Assembly (NCBI GenBank): GCA_021846795.1
Contig: JAJZWG010000038.1
Coordinates: forward strand, 1-6,172
From: a bacterium
Lineage (GTDB): Bacteria; Patescibacteriota; Saccharimonadia; Saccharimonadales; UBA4665
Length of the DNA: 6,172 bases
Direction of reading: 5' to 3'
The position numbers were made by a program, and so were the translations under genes. The number at the start of each line of letters is the position of its first letter. The first letter of the stretch is position 1. Below, one piece after another: positions 1-5,942 of this stretch. The notes beneath the pieces are model-generated. The model was not told the origin of the DNA. It worked only from the letters and a program-made list of their open reading frames with translations, and made no database searches.

Positions 1-1298
1 CTACTAATAGTAGCATTGGTAGGGCTACTAAGAGTTGAACATACATTGGAGCCAGCTACAATATCGCCAGACTGAATCTGAAAATATGGTTTATAGTCAC
101 AGGTGACTGTGTTCGAATTAACGGTATTGGATGATCCAAACTCTTGAACCGGTACCGTATATTGTCCAAGATGCCAACCTGTTGAATTATGATACCAATA
201 ATAATACGTCTGATTAAACCAATAATTATAACTAGTTGTAGCAACATAATTATAGCCTCCCGGTGGTGGGTTTTGACTATGTAAAGTATTTGGTGTCACA
301 AAAGTAATTGGATTATAATTATAATTCTGATAATAAAAACTAACCTGACCATTTTGATAATATTTATTAACAGTTACTGAATAAGTTGGATTATAAGCAC
401 CTGAAGGTAAACTAGGAAAAGTATAATTTAAAATACCGCTCACTGGTCCAGCTCTACCGTTACAGGTAGATGTAAAATTACCACCACCACCTCCACTAGG
501 TGGTGGCGGTGGTAAAATAGGTGATGGTAAAGTTAAAAAATTAACCACAAAATTCATAGTTTGTTGACAGGGTCCTACACAAGCAAAAGATGGTTTATGG
601 TAAAAAGTATTATAGGGATTAAAAGTAACTGAAATGTTGACTGATGTTACATAACTTGGTACAGTTGAAGAATTAAAAGTCATCGAACTCGAACCAGCAA
701 AATAAATACTGTTCGGGATTGTATGAGCTGGACCATTAGTACTATAATTTAATGTAGTTTGCGGTAAACCACTCACTGATCCATAACTAGCCGATACATT
801 CGTAACATTAAAAACAGTTGACGTATTAGGATTAGGTCCTTGGCTAACCGGATCTAAAAGATAACTATTTGGATCTATAATTTCACTATTAATTGCAGTT
901 GAATTAGGAAAAGTAATTTCACTACCTGCTGTTGCATCGGTTGCAAAACAAAAAACAGTTCCGGTGTTTAGTTGAAAAGAATAATTTTGACCTCTTGGTA
1001 AATTAATTGAACCTACTATTTTTGTTGTTGGTTGTCCTGAAGGTGATAACCAAAAAGTATTAGCTTCGGTTGACGGAGCACCATCATCACATTCACTATT
1101 TGGATTAGAAGTAACCGTATCATAAGTTTGAAAATAATTATATACGCTACTAGGAAAATTATAAACGGCCAAACCACCATTAACTTGACTTTGAGCCGCT
1201 ACTTGATGTGATAAACTACTAATTAAAAAAATACTAAAAAACAAGACTGCATTAAAAAAATAAAAGCTTGGTTTAAAAATTTTTTTTATTAATAACAT
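1..1298 (-). CDS. Large secreted Asn/Ser/Thr/Tyr-rich surface protein, C-terminus beyond window
   Basis: An open frame runs from ATG at 1298-1296 through the left edge, giving 432 codons without a stop; an in-frame TAA at 1313-1311 and no other ATG fix the start. Residues 1-35 form a Sec signal peptide: KK at 5-6, a hydrophobic core at about 12-29, and a good signal peptidase I site after VAA (35/36). No lipobox is visible. The mature part is rich in Asn, Ser, Thr, Tyr, Pro and Gln, with seven cysteines (70, 117, 240, 244, 279, 400, 420), two of them as CVGPC. At 263-273 five prolines, a serine and five glycines form a hinge between two regions. A Tyr-rich stretch, including TYYYWYH at 364-370, lies beyond it. 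Composition suggests extracellular beta-rich or fibrous structure, but I recognise no family. No clear Shine-Dalgarno precedes the ATG. It is an inferred exported surface protein of unknown role. Confidence 0.85.
   Translation of the reverse strand, partial: MLLIKKIFKPSFYFFNAVLFFSIFLISSLSHQVAAQSQVNGGLAVYNFPSSVYNYFQTYDTVTSNPNSECDDGAPSTEANTFWLSPSGQPTTKIVGSINLPRGQNYSFQLNTGTVFCFATDATAGSEITFPNSTAINSEIIDPNSYLLDPVSQGPNPNTSTVFNVTNVSASYGSVSGLPQTTLNYSTNGPAHTIPNSIYFAGSSSMTFNSSTVPSYVTSVNISVTFNPYNTFYHKPSFACVGPCQQTMNFVVNFLTLPSPILPPPPPSGGGGGNFTSTCNGRAGPVSGILNYTFPSLPSGAYNPTYSVTVNKYYQNGQVSFYYQNYNYNPITFVTPNTLHSQNPPPGGYNYVATTSYNYWFNQTYYYWYHNSTGWHLGQYTVPVQEFGSSNTVNSNTVTCDYKPYFQIQSGDIVAGSNVCSTLSSPTNATIS
480..513. 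repeat. Inverted repeat encoding the Pro/Gly hinge
   Basis: Arms 480-492 and 498-513 pair around a 5-base loop (493-497). Nine base pairs are perfect, then one mismatch, then three more pairs. The repeat exists because Gly GGT codons are the complement of ACC and the prolines use CCN codons. In the mRNA it is an unusually GC-rich stem inside an AT-rich message. The Gly half reads GGAGGTGGTGGTGG, which also resembles a strong anti-SD complement and has four or more GG runs. It may simply be a by-product of the amino-acid sequence. Confidence 0.6.
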
Positions 1299-1340
1299 CT
1301 GGTTATAACTTTAACATAATCACTTACAAAAAATAAATAT
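1299..1340 (-). other. Short gap between ligA and the secreted-protein gene
   Basis: These 42 bases are nearly all A/T. I see no stem-loop followed by a T-run that would end ligA transcription, and no convincing -35/-10 pair or Shine-Dalgarno for the downstream gene. Read-through from the ligA operon is therefore possible, but a weak promoter cannot be excluded by eye. Confidence 0.4.
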
Positions 1341-3353
1341 TTAAACCAAATAATTCATTAAATTTAAAAACTCTTTTTCATTAATAATACTAGTCTTATA
1401 AAACTGAGCTAATTGTAATTTATTATGTCCGGGTTGATCTCCAACAATCAAATAATTGGTTTGTCTAGTAACATTAGATTGTAATTGACCACCTAATAAT
1501 TTAATTTTTTCTTCCGCCTTTAATCGACTCATAGTTTGAAGAGTACCTGTAATTACAAATTTTTTATCAGACAATAATGCATTTTGTGATCTTAAGACTG
1601 GTTTAACGCCTAACATAATAAATTTATCAATTAATTTGGTATTATCCAAATCATAAAACCAGCCTAAAATTGATTCACATACAATTTGACCAATACCTTC
1701 TATCTGATTTAAGTCATTAGCTTCAATTGTTTTTAAACGATCTATTGATTTAAAGTTTCTAGCTAAATCAAGTGCTAATTTAGTGCCAACATGCCTAATG
1801 CCCAAACCAAAAATAAATTTATCTAAATCTGGTTTTTTAGACTGATTAATAGCATTAATTAGTTTTTGAGCGGACACATCAGCAAATCGATCAAGTTTTA
1901 AAATATCTTCAACTTTTAAACGATAAATATCAGCTAAATCAGATACTAAACCACTGTCGACTAATAAATTAACATTTTTTTCACCCAATGTATTAATATC
2001 TAAAGCTTGTTTAGAAGCAAAATGAATTAAACTTTTTTTTAAAATAATCTTATTGTCTAAATTAACTAATCGATAAACCGCTTCATCGTCTTTTCTAATA
2101 AAATGTAGGTCTGGGTATTGTTGATGAAGAGCATTTTCGATATTGAAAGGCTGTGAATTATTAGGTCTTAAATCTTTAAGAACTCTTTGAACTTGAGGAA
2201 TAATATCACCAGCTTTATAAATTATAACTGTATCACCAATTCTTATATCTTTTTTAATAATTTCATCGATATTATGTAAAGTCGCATGTTGAATGATTGA
2301 TCCAGCTAAAGGAGTTGGTTCAAAAACGGCTATTGGATTAGCACTACCCGTACGACCGATACTTAAAATAATATCCTTAATAATTGCTGTACTTTCTTCA
2401 GCCGAAAACTTGTAAGCCACCACACCTCTAGGAGCTTTACCAACCACACCCAACTGTTCAAATATTTGATGATCATTGATTTTAATAACTAAACCATCAA
2501 TATTAAAAGCTAATCGATCTCTTATTTTCTCCAGTGAATTTAAAACTTTTTTTAACTTTTTAAAACCAACCACAACTTGACGTTCTTGATTAACCGCAAA
2601 ACCTAATTCATATAAAATGTTATAAATTTGATCAAAAGTTCGAAAAGATTGATAATCGTTTTTAATCAGATCATAAGCTCGAAATCTTAAATGTCGATTA
2701 GCGGCAATTTTAGGATCTAATTGACGAATACTACCAGCCGCTAAATTACGAGGATTAGCATATAAATTTAAACCCAGTTTTTCTTGTTGTAAATTGATTT
2801 GTTCAAAATCAACTTGATTTAAATAAATTTCACCTCTAATTTCAGTTCTACCAGTTTTATAAGGTTTTAAATTTATTTTTAAAGGAATCGACTGCACCGT
2901 TTTAACATTACTTGTAACATCTTCGCCAACAAAACCATCACCCCTAGTGACTGCCTGATTTAAGTAACCGTCTTCATAAATTAAACTACAAGCCAGTCCG
3001 TCCATTTTTAAATCAACAAAAAATTCTTCTGTTAATAATGGTTGATTTTTTTTTAATCGATCAAACCAAACTTGAATTTCTTCAAAATTAAAAACATCAT
3101 TAATACTCAACATACGACTTTGATGTTCAACTTTAACAAATTCTTTTAATGGTTGTCCGGCTACTCTTTGAGTGGGACTATCAGGAGATATAAGGTCGGG
3201 ATATTGTTGTTCTAATTGACTTAATTCATGTTTTAAACTATCAGCCGCCGCTTCCGACATAATAGATTGATCTAAAACATGATAATGATATCTATAATCA
3301 TTAATTTGCTTTTTTAATAACTCAATCCGTTGTTTAGCTTGCAAGTGATTCAT
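1341..3353 (-). CDS. ligA: NAD-dependent DNA ligase, divergent, without zinc-finger cysteines
   Basis: This enzyme seals nicks in replication and repair, using NAD+ to adenylate itself. The 670 residues match the usual LigA length. In order: domain Ia (1-75); adenylation domain with KMDG (catalytic Lys116), TRGDG (136-140), EIRGE (171-175), NPRNLAAGSIRQ (200-211), NIDGLVIKIN (284-293) and AYKF (Lys315); OB fold (about 325-395, IGRTG and AGDIIPQV); a zinc-finger-position segment (about 400-445); HhH domain (about 446-585, FGLGIRHVG and IEGIGQ); C-terminal BRCT (about 592-670). Oddities: no cysteine occurs in the zinc-finger segment, and only two (122, 559) in the whole protein. By alignment to E. 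coli LigA from memory, Tyr35 is Ala37, Asp32 is Glu34 and Glu113 is Asp114. The Trp usually following APR is Gly310. The frame is continuous through these sites and both flanks align, so frameshift is not the cause. The start is supported by AGGAA eight bases upstream. The first 20 bases overlap the membrane-protein gene. Identity is very secure; activity is inferred. Confidence 0.97.
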   Translation of the reverse strand: MNHLQAKQRIELLKKQINDYRYHYHVLDQSIMSEAAADSLKHELSQLEQQYPDLISPDSPTQRVAGQPLKEFVKVEHQSRMLSINDVFNFEEIQVWFDRLKKNQPLLTEEFFVDLKMDGLACSLIYEDGYLNQAVTRGDGFVGEDVTSNVKTVQSIPLKINLKPYKTGRTEIRGEIYLNQVDFEQINLQQEKLGLNLYANPRNLAAGSIRQLDPKIAANRHLRFRAYDLIKNDYQSFRTFDQIYNILYELGFAVNQERQVVVGFKKLKKVLNSLEKIRDRLAFNIDGLVIKINDHQIFEQLGVVGKAPRGVVAYKFSAEESTAIIKDIILSIGRTGSANPIAVFEPTPLAGSIIQHATLHNIDEIIKKDIRIGDTVIIYKAGDIIPQVQRVLKDLRPNNSQPFNIENALHQQYPDLHFIRKDDEAVYRLVNLDNKIILKKSLIHFASKQALDINTLGEKNVNLLVDSGLVSDLADIYRLKVEDILKLDRFADVSAQKLINAINQSKKPDLDKFIFGLGIRHVGTKLALDLARNFKSIDRLKTIEANDLNQIEGIGQIVCESILGWFYDLDNTKLIDKFIMLGVKPVLRSQNALLSDKKFVITGTLQTMSRLKAEEKIKLLGGQLQSNVTRQTNYLIVGDQPGHNKLQLAQFYKTSIINEKEFLNLMNYLV

Positions 3354-4275
3354 TAATTAAATTCCTATAAAGCACGTCAATAAAAACAATTATAATTGGT
3401 AAAATTAAAATAGTTAACAGATAATAAATCCAAGGTGCAATAATACTAAAACCAATAATTACAATCAACATAGTAATTAAAGCAATTATAAAAATTAAAA
3501 TTAAAAAAATTAATAAATCAAGCATTACAATAAAACGCCTATTTTTAACTATTTTTTTAGCTTGTTTAATGGCTTGTCTTGGCATCAAAGCTGGTTGATT
3601 AACTGTTACCACCAAACTAATTAAATGTGCAACTAACAAATAAAATGTTAGTAAAATTCCAGCTATAAAAATAATAAACCAAAGAATCTTTTCAATAATG
3701 GTTTGATCAATGTGAAAATGACTAACTTGAGAATAAATATAAACCGTGATAATGGCTGGTATAAAATCTAGAAAAATAAAAATAATAATAATCAACAACG
3801 GAACCAATCTATCAATTCCTTGATAGATGGCTTGTCGAACAGAAATCTTATTTTGCTCAGCAAAATTTTTTAACGACCATAAAATAATAGAAATTAAAAA
3901 AACCGTTAAAAAAAAATTAAAAACTTGTGATGATCCAGATGACGACTGATTTAATAATAAATTTAGAGAAGAAAAAGTAGTTTTTAAAGTTTGATTAGAT
4001 TGTCCGGTGAAAACTTTTTTAAATTCCTGATTAGCGTTACCAACATTAATACCACTAGCTAAACCCCGAACAAATAAAAGATTAAAAAATAAATACCAAG
4101 CCATTAAAAATCCCCAAAATTTTTTATGATTTAAAAAAATTTTAAAAGTTTGAAAAATCATTGCAATCAATTTTCGAACTGATTGGTGACGAAATTGTTG
4201 ATTAATATGCTCAGCTTTATTTTTGGATTGTAATGTCAAATTTTGTCGATTGGCATTAAGTTTTTTTTTAGCCAT
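3334..4275 (-). CDS. Six-helix integral membrane protein of unknown function
   Basis: The 313 residues start with a basic N-terminus (KKK at 3-5, many Lys/Arg/Gln to about 52). About six hydrophobic helices follow, near 53-69, 118-136, 157-182, 197-225, 248-279 and 282-304. An outer-side loop at 75-117 is Ser/Asn-rich. The segment RQAI occurs twice (147-150 and 233-236), each in an amphipathic stretch just before a long hydrophobic helix, which suggests an internal duplication. That layout recalls the membrane domains of GPDPase_memb, DUF975 and YciC-like families, but I cannot assign it to one. It starts 3 bases after the htpX stop and lacks a visible Shine-Dalgarno, so translation is probably coupled to htpX; its end overlaps ligA by 20 bases. 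A role in envelope or membrane upkeep beside LemA and HtpX is a guess from context. Confidence 0.85.
   Translation of the reverse strand: MAKKKLNANRQNLTLQSKNKAEHINQQFRHQSVRKLIAMIFQTFKIFLNHKKFWGFLMAWYLFFNLLFVRGLASGINVGNANQEFKKVFTGQSNQTLKTTFSSLNLLLNQSSSGSSQVFNFFLTVFLISIILWSLKNFAEQNKISVRQAIYQGIDRLVPLLIIIIFIFLDFIPAIITVYIYSQVSHFHIDQTIIEKILWFIIFIAGILLTFYLLVAHLISLVVTVNQPALMPRQAIKQAKKIVKNRRFIVMLDLLIFLILIFIIALITMLIVIIGFSIIAPWIYYLLTILILPIIIVFIDVLYRNLINESLAS
3362..3366 (-). promoter_or_regulatory. Ribosome binding site of ligA
   Basis: The minus strand reads AGGAA eight bases before the ATG at 3353. It lies inside the end of the upstream membrane-protein gene and supports this start for the overlapping gene. 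Confidence 0.65.
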
Positions 4276-4278
4276 AAA

Positions 4279-5190
4279 TTAAACAGTCATTTCCATTTCT
4301 TTTAATTTTTTAATCCGATCTTTAATTGGCGGATGAGTTGAAAACAAGCCAGTAATTTTATGACCTTTCAATGGATTAGCGAAAAAAAAATGAGCCGTGG
4401 CAGTATTCACATTATTTAATCCACTGCCAGTTCGATCAATTTTCTGTAAAGCACTGATTAAACCTTCTGGATATTTAGTCATTAAAGCACCTGAAGCATC
4501 AGCTAAATATTCTCTTCGTCTAGAAATAGCTAGCTGAATTAAACTAGCAATAATTGGTGCTAAAATAGCAGCTATAATACCTAAAAATATAAAAGTTGTT
4601 TGGTTTTCTCCCTCCATATTACCTCCTCCTCGACGACCACCATAACCACCCATACCACCAAAAAATGCTAAATTAATCATAAAATCAGCTAGTAAAGAAA
4701 TAATTGAAGTTAAAGCAAAAGCAATCATATTAACCCTCATGTCATAATTTTTAATATGACTAATTTCATGAGATAAAACCGCTTCGAGTTCTTGATCATT
4801 CATAATGTCTAACAATCCACTAGTGACACAAACCGACGCTTTACTAGGATTACGACCAGTAGCAAAAGCATTGGGTGCCGGATCATTCATAACGTAAACC
4901 TTGGGGGTTGGTAAACCATCTTCAATTGATAGATTTTCTACAATCCGATACAATCGTGGATTTTGTTCTCTGGATACGGCATGAGCTTTATTAAGAGCTA
5001 AAGACATACGCGAACCAACAAAAAACATAATAGTAGCGTAAACTAAAGAACCAATCATAGCACCTATAAAAATACCGGTTCCACCGTTAAAAAATTTTAC
5101 TAGAATAAAAACAATAATAGCTACAAACAAAAAGAAACCAATTAAAATATATAACGTTCTTCTTTTATTGGCTGCAATTTGAGAATACAT
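4279..5190 (-). CDS. htpX: HtpX-type membrane zinc metalloprotease (M48)
   Basis: HtpX degrades damaged or misfolded membrane proteins at the cytoplasmic membrane. The 303 residues have the normal family layout: two N-terminal helices (about 13-34 and 38-60), NAFATGR at 107-113, the zinc motif HEISH with His141, Glu142 and His145, two more helices (about 153-177 and 199-222), and SRRREYLAD (223-231), in which Glu227 should be the third zinc ligand. The C-terminal STHPPIKDRI motif is also present. The residue after HE is Ile where Leu is usual; this should be tolerated. A Gly-rich loop (178-194) joins helices 3 and 4. All catalytic residues are present, so the enzyme is probably active. GGAGA, six bases before the ATG, supports the start. 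It follows lemA by 12 bases, a common pairing. Confidence 0.96.
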   Translation of the reverse strand: MYSQIAANKRRTLYILIGFFLFVAIIVFILVKFFNGGTGIFIGAMIGSLVYATIMFFVGSRMSLALNKAHAVSREQNPRLYRIVENLSIEDGLPTPKVYVMNDPAPNAFATGRNPSKASVCVTSGLLDIMNDQELEAVLSHEISHIKNYDMRVNMIAFALTSIISLLADFMINLAFFGGMGGYGGRRGGGNMEGENQTTFIFLGIIAAILAPIIASLIQLAISRRREYLADASGALMTKYPEGLISALQKIDRTGSGLNNVNTATAHFFFANPLKGHKITGLFSTHPPIKDRIKKLKEMEMTV

Positions 5191-5196
5191 TTTATA

Positions 5197-5201
5197 TCTC
5201 C
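5197..5201 (-). promoter_or_regulatory. Ribosome binding site of htpX
   Basis: The minus strand reads GGAGA six bases before the htpX ATG at 5190. It sits in the 12-base gap after the lemA stop, so htpX can be translated independently of lemA. Confidence 0.75.
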
Positions 5202-5202
5202 A

Positions 5203-5790
5203 CTAATTAGGATTAACGTTATTAAAATCAACCTTAACTGGTTCTTGAGCACTAGTCATGGCAGCATCATCTAATTCGAAATATTCTTTATCTTTAACAA
5301 AACCAAGTCTAGTGGCGAATATTCGAGCTGGAAAAGTTTTTCGTCTAGTATTAAAAGCCATGACTATATTATTGTAAAATCTTCTTGAGGCTTGAATTTT
5401 ATCTTCAGTATCGGTTAATTCGGTTTGTAGTTCAATAAAATTTTGACTTGCTTTTAAATCTGGGTAATTTTCAGCTACAGCAAATAAACTTTTCATAGTT
5501 TGTTGAAATTGATTTTCGGCTTGGCCAGTTTCAGCTGGACTTTGAGCTTGAATTGTCCGAGCTCGAGCATTAGTAACATCTTCAAAAACAGTTTTTTCAT
5601 GAGAGGCATAACCTTTAACAGTATTCACTAGGTTAGGGATTAAATCAGCTCGACGCTTTAATTGAACCGTAATATCACTCCAAGCTTCATCTGATTCCTG
5701 ATTTAACTTGACTAAACCATTATAAATACTTATGGCTATAACAGCCAAAACAACCAAAACAACAATTATAATTACAAATAACAAAGTCAT
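5203..5790 (-). CDS. lemA: LemA family membrane-anchored protein
   Basis: LemA proteins are small, helical and anchored by one N-terminal membrane segment; their molecular role is poorly defined. Here residues 3-21 are the anchor, preceded by only two residues, and the rest is a predicted helical domain. Family hallmarks are clear: YNGLVKLNQ (23-31), EAWSDITVQLKRRADLIPNL (35-54), VKGYASHE (58-65), NARA (74-77), AENYPDLKAS (106-115), ELTDTEDKI (124-132), RRFYN (136-140). The 195-residue length is typical. The stop is TAG, unlike the TAA of its neighbours. It is first in the operon, behind a strong extended -10 promoter and an AGAGGG ribosome site, and directly precedes htpX, suggesting joint envelope work. 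Confidence 0.95.
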   Translation of the reverse strand: MTLLFVIIIVVLVVLAVIAISIYNGLVKLNQESDEAWSDITVQLKRRADLIPNLVNTVKGYASHEKTVFEDVTNARARTIQAQSPAETGQAENQFQQTMKSLFAVAENYPDLKASQNFIELQTELTDTEDKIQASRRFYNNIVMAFNTRRKTFPARIFATRLGFVKDKEYFELDDAAMTSAQEPVKVDFNNVNPN

Positions 5791-5796
5791 TATATT

Positions 5797-5802
5797 CCCT
5801 CT
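5797..5802 (-). promoter_or_regulatory. Ribosome binding site of lemA
   Basis: The minus strand reads AGAGGG six bases before the ATG at 5790, which supports that start. Confidence 0.75.
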
Positions 5803-5826
5803 AAATTCTATATTAATTTTAGCTCA

Positions 5827-5835
5827 ATTATAGCA
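5827..5835 (-). promoter_or_regulatory. Extended -10 promoter of the lemA-htpX operon
   Basis: The minus strand reads TGCTATAAT (5835-5827), a perfect extended -10 element (TGnTATAAT). A good -35 at the ideal 16-18 base distance is missing; a TTGATT at 5852-5847 is only 14 bases away. Transcription should start near 5820, giving a leader of about 30 bases that includes the AGAGGG site. Confidence 0.65.
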
Positions 5836-5846
5836 CAATTTTATTT

Positions 5847-5891
5847 AATCAATTTTCAGCTTAATTTTCTTAAGTAAAATTTAAGTTGATT
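5847..5891. repeat. Imperfect AT-rich inverted repeat in the divergent control region
   Basis: Inner arms CTTAATTTT (5860-5868) and AAAATTTAAG (5876-5885) pair with one bulged base around a 7-base centre containing CTTAAG. Outer arms AATCAA (5847-5852) and TTGATT (5886-5891) also match, with a 7-base asymmetric gap on the left. It lies between the two divergent promoters and could be an operator. In such AT-rich DNA chance is a serious alternative. Confidence 0.3.
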
Positions 5892-5918
5892 TAACGACAA
5901 TGTAAACTAGTTAAATTT

Positions 5919-5940
5919 TATAATTAATCATATAATTAAT
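5919..5940 (+). promoter_or_regulatory. Tandem -10 boxes in a 10-bp direct repeat, promoter of the rightward gene
   Basis: TATAATTAAT occurs perfectly at 5919-5928 and again at 5931-5940, 12 bases apart, so two consensus -10 hexamers lie upstream of the ATG at 5943. From the second box (5931-5936) the normal 6-base spacing puts the transcript start on the A of the ATG. From the first, a leader of about 12 bases results. No Shine-Dalgarno is present, and the -35 region is weak (GACA at 5896-5899, 19 bases before the first box). This is consistent with leaderless translation. Confidence 0.5.
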
Positions 5941-5942
5941 TT

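Noticed and set aside
56..247. A 63-codon minus-strand open frame rich in Ile
   Set aside because: It lies within the long secreted-protein frame on the same strand in a different phase, has no ribosome site or domain, and its composition is that of an out-of-frame reading of Asn/Tyr codons.
1299..1340. Rho-independent terminator after ligA
   Set aside because: T-runs exist on the coding strand, but no stable stem precedes them.
2019..2156. Frameshift or sequencing error as the cause of the missing LigA cysteines
   Set aside because: Homology continues in the same frame on both sides (AGDIIPQV before, HFASKQALDI after) with a normal segment length. Several separate codons differ, not one shifted block.
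5791..5942. Small RNA or tRNA gene in the divergent gap
   Set aside because: The region is almost pure A/T, with no cloverleaf, no conserved tRNA loop sequence and promoter elements facing outwards.
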